A stretch of DNA of 64,000 bases from Paralithodes platypus (GCA_032716605.1 CM064502.1:55903228-55967227); one strand, 5' to 3'. Shown: positions 41,706-53,310, counted from the first letter of the stretch. Numbers and translations: made by a program. The notes: generated from the sequence alone by a model not told the origin.

Positions 41706-42404
41706 TTAACCCGTACAGTACCAGGGACGTTCTTTTTATCATACTCTAGCAACTATTAGACAATTTTATTCAGCTTAGGAAGAACCTCTAGCAATAATAA
41801 GGTTACCAACTATCTCATCCCACCCTTTAAACTACCACAGATCCTTCTTAACACCTTACGAGCGGGCTAGGCGGTATATTTGACCGTGCCGCCCAGCGGG
41901 GGGGTTTTACCATAAATGGGGTTGTTTCCATGCTCTTTTTCATGCATAAACAAGACCCAGAGCGTAATGCAAGTATGTATCCCTGAAAGGGCGTAAATTG
42001 AGCTTTCCAATGACACCCGAACCATCCTTCTACGATCACTGGTTGTCTTGCAACGATCGTGCAACCGAAGGGCAAAATCGCTAAAATACGGTAATTTCTT
42101 TATATAATTACGTATGTAGCGAGGGAGTGAGGGTGGATGTAAGTGGCGTAAATCTCAGTAGGTCCACGGCGGCCGTGGCGAGCGGTCATGAGGTAACCCA
42201 TGCTCCTCCAGTCACTCGTCTCTCTCTCAGAGCCAATATTGCGCCAAAATTGCACTCGGACTTAAGTCGGGCCCCGCCACATAGTCCAAATTTTTCGATA
42301 CGGACTTAAGTCGGGCCCCGATAGACAAGGGTTAAGCTGTATAATATCGTCTAAATATAGCTAGCATAAAATATAACACACGTCACTGGTACTCAAGGCG
42401 TTAA
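41706..42404. mobile_element. TTAA MITE family C carrying a family F insertion
   Basis: Outer ends TTAACCCGTACAGTACCAGG and CACTGGTACTCAAGGCGTTAA. Split at CACAGATCCTTC|TTAA|GCTGTATAATATCG, the same site as in 32118-32820. Confidence 0.85.
41848..42335 (-). mobile_element. TTAA element family F nested in family C
   Basis: 488 bp including both TTAA. TTAACACCTTACGAGCGGGC at the left, CCCCGATAGACAAGGGTTAA at the right. TGAGCTTTCCAATGACACC and CCGCCCAGCGGGG match family F inverted. Confidence 0.85.
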
Positions 42405-42722
42405 TACTGTACTTTCAATCAGATGACTTAAAGTTTTGTTTTATTCTAGATACCTCCAGTTGATTTTGAAACTGATTAACTTCCTCATGTAGTAATGTAC
42501 ACCCTACTGTATGTGGTGGATTGTATTTTGCTAAAGCGTTGTTTCCACAAAGCGATTTTGATAAGTTCTTTTGTCTTTTTACTGTGTTCATCCAAGTTTT
42601 GGTTTGTTTATTTTGCAAGTTTTACATTATAACTTAACTTAGGAATTAACTGTCAGTTAGAGGGTCAATTTTGTCATTACAGGTTATTTTTAAGATAAGT
42701 ACAGTAATATAATTTGGCAGTA

Positions 42723-42905
42723 CAGGTCTCCCTCGATATACGATTGGGATACGTTCCTGAAAACCCGATCTTAAATTGAAAAATCATATAGCAAACCCTA
42801 AAATTAATGGGGATGCGTTCTGGGACCAGCCAAAACCCAAACCCAAACACCTAAAAACCTATAATAATAACGTAAATTGGAGCATCGGATAGTGAGGGAG
42901 ACCTG
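42723..42905. mobile_element. TA-flanked MITE with CAGGTCTCCCTC ends (pogo/Tigger-like)
   Basis: TA|CAGGTCTCCCTCGATA at the left and GTGAGGGAGACCTG|TA at the right: inverted ends and a TA target duplication as in mariner/pogo elements. 183 bp, non-coding. Confidence 0.75.
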
Positions 42906-43029
42906 TAGTATTAATCAAGTAAAGAAACTGGCATCTGATTGAAGGGATTACTATATTTCTTCCAGCCTAGCTAGTAGTTATGGTGAGCATGTCTTACCCC
43001 TCCTGTTCTGGATTTGTTTGACACCTTCC

Positions 43030-43250
43030 TTATTTTGTACGGTGGCACTAATAAGTCATGTCTCAGCTGTCATTACGTTTGGCTCGCTCTGTGCTGTATT
43101 AATGTCTGTCAGATGTTGAATAGGGTGGGTAAGTGTAAGAACCTTTTTGGATATCTCACTCCAAAAGAAGAAATCATGTATAAATATTGCTGATGCCAAT
43201 TATGGATGAGAACATAATTGGCGCCGAGACATCACTAATTAGGCCGACTG
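43030..43250. repeat. Dispersed repeat, inverse of 37940-38165
   Basis: AGCTGTCATTACGTTTGGC, GTTGAATAGGGTGGGTAAGTG and GCGCCGAGACATCAC. Confidence 0.7.
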
Positions 43251-43304
43251 TACATTAATATATCCCTTTTTTGTTTTAACTGACGGTTGAACCAAGGTAT
43301 GTTT

Positions 43305-43535
43305 AACCCCTTCAGTTCAATGATATCTGTTTATCTTATATTTTGGATAAGATTAGGCAATTGTATGTAGCTTAAAAAGGACCTACAATATGTTATTCAG
43401 ATTATTTGTCGAAATTGTCTTTACCTCCCTAGAGTCATAGAGGTAGATTATAAGTTAAAGAAAATTGTCTAATGTTAACTTGAATAAGACGAAAATTACG
43501 TCTTTGTGCTGAAAGGGTCTAATACAAACTTTCCT
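43305..43535. mobile_element. TTAA MITE family C, diverged copy
   Basis: TTTAACCCCTTCAGTTCAATG at the left and TTTGTGCTGAAAGGGTCTAA at the right; interior palindrome TAGGCAATTGTATG..AAAATTGTCTAATG. Confidence 0.6.
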
Positions 43536-43734
43536 TTAGTTGGATGAGTGTATTGAGCAGTTTACACAAGAATTACTTTAACTCTGCTAAGAATTTGAAT
43601 TTTGTTATCGTGATTGATGGGGGTGCTATAGTATACGTTATGTTCTTCCATGTGATCTTGTGTATGAAAGTAAACGAGTGCAATTAAATTAAGAGTACAG
43701 TATAGTTTATTGTGCAGTCATTCATTGATCTGAT

Positions 43735-43962
43735 TATAGTCCGTTCATTTTAGGTTGGGCAGAAATCGTAACTCCTAGCTTCTCATAACTCAAAATGGAC
43801 TAGAGTAATCAAGCTAGTATTTCTACCACATAGGAAGACTTGGCTAGGGAATAGATGTGGAAATGGACAGCTCATTTGCTTTAGCCTTTTTCGAGTTACA
43901 GAGGTTAGAGATAAGGATTTCTGCCCAACCTAGAATGATTCTTGACAAACTACACTCTTAAC
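43735..43962. mobile_element. Foldback element with TAGGTTGGGCAGAAATC ends
   Basis: TTTTAGGTTGGGCAGAAATC at the left and GATTTCTGCCCAACCTAGAA at the right. Interior CTCATAACTCAAAATGGACT resembles CTGTAACTCAAAAGGGCCTA of 37543-37765. Confidence 0.75.
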
Positions 43963-43984
43963 CCAGGAAGTGCGATAAGCCTTC

Positions 43985-44110
43985 CGGAATGCACGGTAAT
44001 AATATATGTAAAAAGAACCCTTCAAATACCGTGCCAGTGCCGGGAAATGTTTCAAAATTGGGTAACGCATAGAAAGTAGTAGTATCACCCTATACCACAT
44101 CCTTTCCTGC
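43985..44110. repeat. Inverse copy of repeat at 33780-33992
   Basis: CCTTCCGGAATGCACGGTA, CCCTTCAAATACCGTGCCAG and GGGAAATGTTTCAAA. A C-rich run (about 44111-44125) follows. Confidence 0.65.
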
Positions 44111-44535
44111 CCCCCCCCCCCCCCTTTATACCCCGCCCCCTCCCTCCCTCAAATTGACTTTTTTTCTTTTTTTCCCATTTATTAGCAGTCCACGGGTTAA
44201 CTCGATCACACTCATTTTAATTCCATACACAATATCATATAATTAAACAGAACTTACGTAGGAGACTACACAGTTGAATACTTCTTGGTAAATATGGATT
44301 AATGGAGTGGAATTTAACCTCTTCAACACAGCCACGAAAACTTTTAGTATTAACCTGGCTGACATAAGACAATTTTATGCACCTTTGGAATGACCTCTTG
44401 AATTTAAAGGGGAAAAAACTACAGTATAAAGATTAGCTTTTTAACTCTCCCAGATCCTTCCTAAGCTGCATAATATTGTCTAAATATTGCCAGAATATTT
44501 TATTTAATTATGTCAGCCGTACAGAGAGAGTTATA

Positions 44536-44750
44536 GCCGGTATCACACGAGAGCTTTTATAGTCAACATTCGATGGTCAACATTTTTCTGCAACATTTCG
44601 GGAATATTTTTTACTAGTATCGAAGACTAGACTGGTGGTAGATGAATTTAGGTAACCGAAATATATTAAAATGTTGACCTCATAAGTTACCAGACCAGTG
44701 TTGAGGATAAATGTTGAGGGTAAAAGCTCTCGTTTGATACCAGCTTTAAA
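44536..44750. mobile_element. Foldback MITE, CACACGAG-ended family, copy 2
   Basis: GCCGGTATCACACGAGAGC at the left and GCTCTCGTTTGATACCAGC at the right; same interior as 6062-6282. Confidence 0.8.
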
Positions 44751-44803
44751 GATGCATGGGGTGGGGGTAGGAACATCCAAATATAGACATGATATACAGT
44801 ACA

Positions 44804-45113
44804 TTAAGGGGAGATTTCCATTTGAGGGAATATTTTTCGAACTTCCTTCTCCCTCATGTTTAGCCACATTGTTTTTTTAGATTTTAAGACTGCCCCAATA
44901 GATTAGCGATTTTAAGAATTTTCGCCCCATTTCTGTCAATTTAAGACCTTTCGTGCCATTTAGGTGTCTATTTTTTCCTGGCGAGCTTTAGCGAGCCTGT
45001 AATTTAAGAGGAACTGGCCTTTGGCCGGGAAATTTATCTTGAAAGAGGGTCTAGGGGGTGTAATTTTAAGCTTGATGGAGGTATAGCGAAGAAACTAAAA
45101 AACCTCCCATTAG
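44804..45113 (-). mobile_element. TTAA MITE family A
   Basis: TTAAGGGGAGATTTCCATTTG at the left, AAAACCTCCCATTAG at the right. Close to 38259-38596 with a short deletion after GGCCTTTGGCCGGG. Confidence 0.8.
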
Positions 45114-45808
45114 GCTGCACGTTTCCGCGGCGCTCATCTCCGTATCTCTGCCTGTGGTGGGTGAAGTACTCAGCCTGGTACACAGGGGCTACTGCATATT
45201 ATCCAGGTTACCACAGTTCACCTCCCCAGATGGGACGTCACAAATATCCACTTACTCCAGGTTCCTATTTATTGCTAGGTGAACAGAGGCATCGGGGGTG
45301 AGGAGTCTGCCCATTCGTCTCACCATGCCCGTGAATCAAACCCGGGAACATACGGTTATGTGCCGAACGGGCAATTCGCGCCACAGTTCGCCCTCAAGGT
45401 ATGGTGATTTACAATAAGTATAATGTCAGGGATGCATGGAGGGTCGAGTCAAAAGTCAAAGTTCCATCTCACGTTTGCTCCGAGTGAAGCCAAAACATAG
45501 ACTGTTGAAAGCTTGAATGTCCGAACAACTGCATCAAAAGTGTAGTTCGGGAAGGAGGGCAGGAGGTGGTTGTTCAGGCATTCAAACTTTCAGTAGCCTT
45601 GATTTTCACTTATCTCGGGGGAAAGATAGCAAAGAAGTTTGACTGTTGACTCCACATTACGAATGCCTGCTGAATAAATAATTTGATAGGGGAAGGGATA
45701 GAGCAATGGCAGTATCGTCAACAAGGGACTTACAAGTTTTTGCTAGCTGAATAAGGTAACGGTATCGGGAAAAATACTATCCTAAAACGCACCTTAACGG
45801 CCAGCTGC
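45114..45808. other. No gene recognised
   Basis: Contains GCCTGGTACACAGGGGCTAC near 45172, which resembles CCTGGTACACTGGGGCTAC at 21590 and 21639 in the arm segment, and a tRNA-like minus-strand GGGTTTGATTCAC near 45340. Otherwise nothing to name. Confidence 0.4.
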
Positions 45809-46023
45809 TTAACCCCTTCTGTACCGGTGACTTTTTTATAATTTGATTCTAGCTCTATTTAGACGACCTTGTGCAGTTTAAGATGGATCTGTCTTTGTAA
45901 AAAGGGTTAAGTGACATAGTTTGAAGACTGTTAATTGCTGGTAGCCCATTTTAAACTGAATATGATTTTCTAAAAGTAGTCAGAATAAAGTTAAAAGAAC
46001 GTCGCCGGTACACAAGGGGTTAA
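45809..46023. mobile_element. TTAA MITE family C
   Basis: TTAACCCCTTCTGTACCGGTG at the left and CGCCGGTACACAAGGGGTTAA at the right. Confidence 0.8.
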
Positions 46024-46203
46024 GGTAACGTTATTGGGAAAAGTAACATTAAAGGCACCTTACCGGTAACGGCCTACCATAACATAGTTCTGGTAAGCTA
46101 TGGTCATCGGATCTGCTAAATGTGCCGAAAATATGATAGGCAGGTAGACTAATTCACCTTATTAAGGTCAGTCCTACCTTTTTTTTACAAGTACCGTATA
46201 ATA

Positions 46204-46434
46204 TACAGTCATAGACTACAGTAAATCTGGACTGGACACGAAAATGGAACTTTGCAGTAAGGGACCCCAAATAGGAAAACTGACTCCCAAGTTCGAATCT
46301 CAAAATCGCGAAAATTTTATGTTTTCGCGGTTTCGAGGTTCGAACTTGGGGGTTCGTTTTACGATTTTGGTTCCCTTACTACAAAGTTCAATTTTCGTGT
46401 CCAGTCCAGATCTACTGTAGTCTATGATACTGTA
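46204..46434. repeat. Long near-perfect palindrome
   Basis: ATACAGTCATAGACTACAGT at the left and ACTGTAGTCTATGATACTGT at the right pair along about 115 bp each: CTGGACTGGACACGAAAATG against ATTTTCGTGTCCAGTCCAG, and CCCAAGTTCGAATCTCAAAA against GGTTCGAACTTGGG near the centre (about 46319). Probably a foldback transposon; the TA at the ends fits a TA target. Confidence 0.85.
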
Positions 46435-46683
46435 TCTATAATTATATCTTATTTTTACTTCACATTCAAAAGGGAGATCAGGTGTACCCTTTATTTTTTG
46501 TGGTACACATTGTATATTATGAGTTCTCATTTAAGTCCCACTATTTTTGTTTACCTCTGTAGTTTTGTTTTTGTTTTTCCAATGTAGTTTTTTCCTTTTA
46601 ATCCTTCAGTTCCATGTTGCTTGTTTTCCTTTTATTCTGGCTGTCACTAGGTAATTTTTTCGCTTAAAAGAGATCTGTGTTAT

Positions 46684-46770
46684 GTTGTTGTTGTTCCCCA
46701 GGCTGTCTGACCGAACAGCCCCAAAATCCCAAGCAAGGCCAAGGCCATAACTGTGGGATGTGAAAGGTTA
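46684..46770 (-). repeat. Non-LTR retrotransposon 3' end, minus strand
   Basis: (GTT)n CCCCAGGCTGTCTGACCGAA and CAGCCCC, the inverse of the 3' end at 36220-36255. Confidence 0.6.
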
Positions 46771-47344
46771 TTGCATATAAATATTGCCCCTTTGAAATCT
46801 AGTATTGGTAGTAATTTCTAAGCTGAATATTAATGCCTAATGATAACCAGGATAAAATAGAAACATTTTCATTGTATACTGAAGGGATGTATATATAGTA
46901 TTTTGTTAGTCTTTTTTTAAGTTTTCTACTTTTATATTTTTCTGTAACCGTCTTAGAAACTTTAAGTTTCTCAAAATTTAATTTTAACCATTTTACTTTT
47001 TTAGGTTTTTTGGTATCTCGCTGTTAAAAGTCAAGTGAGACATTAACTGTCATTTACAAATATTTTTGTATAACTTAATCGTATAGGTGAATCTGGTCGC
47101 GGGCCATATGAAGGGGTAGATATTGGGGGATGCCGCGGGATCGAAAATCGTGGGACAAAACCACACAGGATTCGAGATCTTACTGCAAGTATAAAAAAAG
47201 AAAGATGTTCTTGGCAAATACGTTTTTAAAGCACCTCGCACATTGAAAGGTATACAGTACCAGACATAAGGGTTGGGTTAACAAGAAATGACTGATTATT
47301 CAATGATTGACACAAGGCAAAAGGGTCGAGTTATAGACTCCTAT

Positions 47345-48180
47345 GCTCTTAGAGGTATGTAAACATACTCAGACTATGTATTGCCAATATAATGAAGGAA
47401 CAGGAATAAGTGGATATTTGTGGGGGGAAAAATTGACGGTAGATAGAATGCCTAATAATCTTAAAAACAGTTTGAAATGCCGTAGAATTAAATGGAAGTA
47501 CAGAATTGATTATAAGAAGGTGTTCGATCGCGTGAAACACGACTTTCTAATATAGATGCTTCAATAGATAGAAATCAATGGCAAGGATTTACAATTCATC
47601 AGAAACCTGTATTTTAATCAAGAGGGTGCTTTGTGTATCAATAACCAATTACAGTAACTCCTTGGAGAAGTATCAAACAAGGAGTATGCCAAGGTTGCAT
47701 AATGTCGCTAGATTTATTCTCACTATACAGTGAGAGTAATAGAAGCAGTTGAAGGGATAAAGGTTGGGGGAAAGAAGGTTAATACTGTAATTTAAGATGC
47801 GCTGATGACAGTGTATTACTTTCCGATACAGAAGCTAAGCTACCACCATTACTGGTACTTAAATTGTACATGATACCTGTGAAGGACGAGGTATTAAAAT
47901 ATATAGCATACAGTATAAGGAATTAAGAAACTTTGATCATCTTGAAAAGGTTGAATCCTCCACCCTGTCAAATATTCATAAGCAATAACGTTATTACAGT
48001 ACTCGGTTCCAGTTCTTTGCATACCTCGGAAAGTACCCTGACACAAGATGGTAGATGTGACATCAAAGTAAAGAAATGGATTGCGATAACCAAAAAAGGA
48101 TTCAACTACTGTACATAATAAACATCCTTGCTAGCTTAAATACGTTATTAATATTAACACAGGAATTTGAACCTTAAAAG
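47345..48180 (+). pseudogene. RTE-like retrotransposon, RT domain relic
   Basis: Fragments in shifting frames: RIDYKKVFDRVKHDFLI (RT motif around the first aspartate, to 47555), EINGKDLQFIRNLYFNQEGA, VEGIKVGGKKVNTVI, an ADD box degraded to ALMTVYY-like text near 47805, and EDGRCD-like near 48050. Many stops; no longer functional. Confidence 0.75.
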
Positions 48181-48235
48181 CATATACAGTACTGTATACT
48201 GTATATATACACTATATTCAACAATGACATATGGA

Positions 48236-48990
48236 AGTTGTTGTTGTTCCCCAGGCTGTCTGACCGAACAACCCCAACGTCCGGAGCACGGTCAAGGCTA
48301 TAACCGAGCGTCCCCACAGAACCCTCTCTGCTTTACCACTAAGAATGCCCTGCTGCACACTTGTTATATTTCATTATCTTATATGGCTTTCTTTGCCCTG
48401 TAGACCTCCTTTCTTGAATTAAGTTTGCTGCTCAGGCATTCTTCCCTGCTACCGCCGTGCTTCCATACTTTGAAGCATCATTTTGTCTCTTTGACTGTAG
48501 CTTGAACATCGGTATTCCACCACCAAGAGATATTATGTCCGGCTGGACTCTGTTTTGTCACAGACTTTGTCTGAGGCGTCAAGGAGGCTACGTTCTATTG
48601 AGGTCCATAGGCCATCAACGTCAACTGGCCAAGCACCCACACTTCTATCAATTTCCATTATTTCATTGTATTACCTGTCAATACACTCCTCCTTCTGAAG
48701 CAACCATACTTTCCTTTTTCGTAGAAATATGTTCTTTCTCACTGGACCGCTGCATAGAAGCATGTCACACATCAGGAGCTTTGTGTTGGGGGATGCATTC
48801 TTCACTTGGTATGATCTTAGTGTTCTTGACCCACTTCCTGTGAGGTTTGCTGATCAGGAAGTAGTCAATATGTCTACTGGAGCCACCTGATTCAAAAGTT
48901 ATCAGATGGCTCTTCCTCTTTCTGAACATGGGGATGCACACCACCATCCCTGTGGCAACACAGTGCTCCAGTATGTACTAACATACACAT
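48236..48990 (-). pseudogene. RTE-like retrotransposon, endonuclease end fused to 3' end
   Basis: Minus strand: MFRKRKSHLITFESGGSSRH, IDYFLISKPHRKWVKNTKII and SEECIPQHKAPDV are the end of an RTE apurinic-type endonuclease (48765-48947). DVDGLWTSIERSLLDASDKV near 48590 is the linker. The 3'-end text with (GTT)n lies at 48236-48300. The RT between is deleted. Confidence 0.75.
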
Positions 48991-49373
48991 GCATACATAA
49001 CATTTTAAGACTGAATGCCCCACACATACGTGCAGTATGTCTCTTGTCCCTCCAGGTTCCTACGGCTGTACCCGTCCCCCGTGCACATCCTCATACCCAT
49101 CAGCATATGCCCCAACATGCCTGTCTAGTCCCCTCCCATAAGTACCATCTCCCCATCTTTGCAACCAGCAACCACACCTTGCATCCGTAAATTCCTGATA
49201 TATCGCTCTACCTAAACCAACTTACTGATGTAACATTTGGGATTCTCACACCAACTTTCAATCTATTCTTGATCAGTCTTTCGTTTAACCTTTTGACTAC
49301 AGTTATATAGTACACCTACTATAATTCTCTGACACCAGGAAATCAGGCACTCTCATTTCCCTTCCAAAGAAAC

Positions 49374-49783
49374 TTAACCCTAACATGGATAGCCGGCCCT
49401 GGCGGACATTTTTAATCTTAACCGCGCACACTGAATGGCTGCCTGAGCTCTTGGAGCTATTTCAAGGCTATAAAACCACTTTTTCTAGAAAAAGTTTAGT
49501 TGTCATGGTAGGCGGCACACGACACACAGAACAACACACTCAGTAAGTCAGCCTCAAGCAATCGATCGATAATTTCTGCAGTCTGAATCGATGCATAAAA
49601 GCAGTGGACAGTGACTTGAGAATGGTTACAATAGTGAAATTTATCAATCAATAATAATCCATAATCAATAATAAAAAGTTGAAAGAGTGTGAACAATCTG
49701 AAGCTGTAGTCGTCGGTATGGCGCGCGTGTGCAATCGAAGAAATCTAAATCACGAGACCAAAACAATAATTTTATTTTCCACT
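49374..49783. mobile_element. Possible TTAA element adjoining family G
   Basis: Starts TTAACCCTAACATGGATAGC. GAGCTCTTGGAGCTATTTCA and the CTAGAAAAAG stretch resemble text at 53620-53700. The right end is not clear because family G begins at 49784. Confidence 0.4.
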
Positions 49784-50270
49784 TTAACCCTCCAGCCCCG
49801 GCTATGTATTATATATATATTCCTCGAAACCCGGGTGTTTTGGCCGAAAAACGTCTAGGCTAGGCTACCGTATATTCGTTAATCAGACTGCTTCCCGCAT
49901 TCCTGCGCATCCCCAAGCGTAGCTGTGTTATTTACCTGTAGAATGGCATTAAGTAGAGCTCTCTAAGTCAACTGGTTGAGCTGTGATGATGATTTCATTG
50001 GAGATAACTTTATGGCCAAAACAGCCACTTTACACCACTTTTCGATACTTAACAACAACATACAGGCACACACGAACAAGCGACGCTCTCCTTCTTGTGG
50101 CCGGAGATGCGGGGCGTCGGTCCAGACGGCTGTTGTTTACATGCGTCGGACCGACGCCTCGCACACGAAGCTTACAGGCTTTCGACCACTGGGCGTTAAG
50201 AGGCCTTCCGGGTACCTGTTACATGCTTTTTTATGGGCGTTCAAGAGCCCTTCCGTGGTGAGAGGGTTAA
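49784..50270 (+). mobile_element. TTAA element family G
   Basis: TTAACCCTCCAGCCCCGGC at the left and GTGGTGAGAGGGTTAA at the right, 487 bp. AGAGCTCTCTAAGTCAACTG and GTCGGACCGACGCCTCG are landmarks; inverse copy at 32264-32751 and another at 63089-63579. The two overlapping frames inside (49976-50275) are not genes. Confidence 0.8.
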
Positions 50271-50832
50271 ACTAGAACAACTTGATGTAGAGTGTGTTAG
50301 TCTTCACCATTTGCTCGCAAGATAACACTGAGTACTGCCTCTTGATATATACCGGTATATATAAAACCCAGATTAGGCCATTTATTTACGGAGTTTCTGT
50401 ATGTACGGTATATCGGAAAATGTCGAAAAATCAAGCATTCGCAAGGAATCAGGTTCGCGGTGGCCATAACTTACACATTTCATTTCGCCATCAAAACTAA
50501 ACAACTTAGTGTAGTGTTCTAGTCTTAACCAATAGTCTTCACCATCCTGAAAATTGAATGCAGAATAAATTAACCTTTTCAGATTTACAATAACTTCTTT
50601 CATTTTGAAGATATTATTTCAGTGGATATCTTAGCAGATCAGCAGTAGTACCAACGAAGTCTTTTATGATAATATTATTACAAAATTATAGTTTTTTTTC
50701 CCAACACAGAAAAGACTGGAGATTCTACCAGGCGTAATTGTTATGTGATTGACGCCATTATAGGTTTGAGTCCCGAAGGGAAGTATTAGAACTTAATATT
50801 TAGTAGTGGCTCAGGAATCAATGACATTCTGC

Positions 50833-51131
50833 CTATATTTAGCAGTGGCTCTCTCCGTCAATGACGTAAGAGCCTTATGTAAATATGGCCTCTTTCCGGG
50901 TTGGAGACCGGATTAACCTTACAATTGTCGGTCGAGAACCATAACCATCCTAGGGGGTACCCTTTAATCGTTCCTAAGGTACGTCATTATTCCGGAGACA
51001 CTAGCGAAAAAACTATAAAGAAAATTATAAAATCCGTTTGAACAGCGACCCCGTTTTGCTTAGCGTCCTTCAAGTTGTCCCGTGGCTTCCCATACTCAGT
51101 TGCCGTTACTCGCCATCTCGCAAGATTGTTT
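50833..51131 (+). repeat. Left inverted terminal repeat of DIRS-like element
   Basis: TATATTTAGCAGTGGCTCTC, GGCCTCTTTCCGGG, GGATTAACCTTACAATTGTC, GGGGGTACCCTTTAAT and CGCCATCTCGCAAGATT all occur inverted at 54537-54842 in mirrored order. Confidence 0.85.
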
Positions 51132-51368
51132 CTATCTCGACCGACACCCAGCTTAGGCAAGACGTGTGTCCCGCTTCTCCTGGCTAGCATGGTCCCTCCT
51201 AGTTACTTCTGCACGTTCTACTAGTGAGTCAGTATTGCATATTTATAGTGCTACTGTGGCTAAGAATGTGTATTACTAATTATTTTCTGCCCGTAGCGAT
51301 CGAGGAAGCGTGGACTCTGGCTGGGTGCCGCTCATGTTTTTTTAGGATGCCACGCCATCTTTGTTATC

Positions 51369-51830
51369 ATCATCATCATCATCAATATCATCAATATCAT
51401 CAATCTGACGCCTCGCTTCCAGAGGAAGCGCCCCTAAAGGGATGGCCATGGCAGAAACTCCCTTCAGGCTCCTAGACATGCCTCCACTGACACACTCCAC
51501 AGTATGTGGATTAACCTATATGGCCTTTAACACTGAAAGAGCAGACCCAGAGCAGTCCCTCACCCGGATGGCAGGTCCACCACTGTGGAACCAGTGGTCC
51601 ACTGCTCCAGAAGCTGATTGCACCACCAAAGTGGCGGGCGGTGGGGTCGCCGCATCCCTACGCCAGAGAAAGGCCGACTTGTGCTAGTGGGCTGTGAGAG
51701 TAAGACACTTGGGAGCCATGGGGAACACCATTATGGCCCCATTGCCTTCACCACTCTCAGGAAAAAAGTTAGAAATAAGAATGATGAAAAAGGTACAGTG
51801 AGAAATGACTATGGGAAGTAGAGGACACCA
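51369..51830 (+). repeat. Dispersed repeat, CCCCTAAAGGGATGGCCATG family, long copy
   Basis: (CAT)n start, then GCCCCTAAAGGGATGGCCAT, CAGAAACTCCCTTCAGGCTCC and a longer body (CGGATGGCAGGTCCACCAC, GAGAAAGGCCGACTTGTGC). Lies inside the DIRS-like element where RT would be expected. Confidence 0.6.
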
Positions 51831-51939
51831 ACCCTCACTCTGACAGATCCAGCCCACCATAGAGAATTCTAGTTTAGAGCTTTTGCTCTTTAGTTACCGT
51901 GTCACTACTGTACAGTCACGCTCGATAGCTTTCAGGATG

Positions 51940-53310
51940 GACAACACGACAGCATTAATTTGTCTACAGAAACAAGGTTCCACACGATCCCAGGTTCTGC
52001 AAGACCTTTCAGAGATCTTTTCCTAGCACACAAGCATAACATTACAATACACGCCACTTATCTGCCGGGAGTGTCCAACCTCTGGGCAGAAGCCCTGTCC
52101 AGTGGAAGGGGCACCTCAGTTGAATGGGCCCTAAAACAAGTTCTTCCATATTCACCACAAATAGATCTGTTTGGTTCGCCGCAGTCGGCGAAGCTCCTGG
52201 CCTACCTGACACGGTGGGTCCTCGGCCTGGAGGGAGGCCCGGATGCTTTCACAGAGAACTGGAACCGGTGGACGTCAATCTACCTGTTCCCACCTTCAGA
52301 CACTACCCTAATGTGCAAAGTAATTCATCATCTGTCCTTTCAAGGCCAAGTAATCCTAGTAGTGCCAGTATGGTCTACTCAGGCATGGTTCAGTCAACTT
52401 ATATATAGTGATGCAGCAACCCACTCCACCTCCCTCTCACACATTTCCACTTGAAAGCAATTGGCAACCTTCAAACCTTTCTAAATTTCGCTATGTGGAC
52501 ATTCTTCAATCCAAGTGGCTCCCATCTTACGACCTAAGTGTCACCAACGAACTTACAAACCAGTACACAGCCTCTACTTTAAGGCAATATAGTTCCCACT
52601 GGAAGCAGTTCACTTAGTGGATTGTCGAAACTAATCAACAAGTGCCTTATGCGGCCCTCATTTTGAAGTATTTAGATTATCTGTTTGACTATAACAAATT
52701 ATCAATTAATATGCTCAGAAACCATTTATCAGCGATAAAAGAACCTTTTCTTGCTCTCACTGGTTTATCTTTACCTCCAAAGGATGAAATTGGATTCATG
52801 AAAGTGTGTTTTAAACTTCAAGCACCAAATAGACAATTGCTTCCCCAATGGTCTATCCCTAAGGTCCTAACCCTATTACAATCACGGCCCTACTCTATTA
52901 GACCTACTCTAGATAAACAACTGGAAAAGTGTGCGTTTCTTATGTCCTTGGCTGCCTGACATATTGTCTCAGATTTGCCCCTAATCCCCTAATCTGTACA
53001 TATAGCTCCAGCACCTGATTTTATTGCCAAAAATGAGCATCAGGACCATGTCTTTACCTCGTTCTCTATCCCTGTTTTTAAGCAGGGAAGAACACACCAT
53101 GCTTTATGTCCTGTAAAATCTTAAGTTTATACTCAAATGCTATTGTTCCTATAAATAAGGCTCATTTGTGGGTATCCCCGGATGGGTCGACAAGACTAGG
53201 TAAGAAGCAGTTATCCTCTATCATTGTTGATGTGATTAGGAAGTCGAGCCCCAAGCAGTAGCTCGTGCCTATGACGTACGCAAGTGGACCACTACCATTA
53301 GATTCTTAAA
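51940..53310 (+). pseudogene. DIRS-like RNase H and tyrosine recombinase relic
   Basis: RNase H part: DNTTALICLQKQGSTRSQVL (51940-52000), then in another frame YLPGVSNLWAEALSSGRGTS, VEWALKQVLPYSPQIDLFGS and GGPDAFTENWNRWTSIYLFP (to about 52300). Recombinase part: YTASTLRQYSSHWKQF, a stop at 52615, then LSINMLRNHLSAIKEPFLAL (SAM-like N-domain) and further decayed text. The box normally HDVRK reads AYDVRKW at about 53267-53287, so the catalytic His codon is now Tyr. Several frameshifts and stops; the catalytic Tyr is not found. Confidence 0.8.

Noticed and set aside
41848..42335. Possible gene from frames at 41848-42309
   Set aside because: The frames are confined to a transposable element copy and differ from its relatives.
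48457..48843. 128-codon + frame
   Set aside because: Antisense to the RTE endonuclease and linker relic, which explains the openness.
49976..50275. 99-codon frame (and 49983-50261)
   Set aside because: Lies inside a TTAA element present in several copies; no domain, and frames are not kept between copies.
51224..51821. Three overlapping + frames between the left DIRS terminal repeat and the RNase H
   Set aside because: They cover a dispersed CAT-rich repeat found elsewhere; no gag or RT motif.
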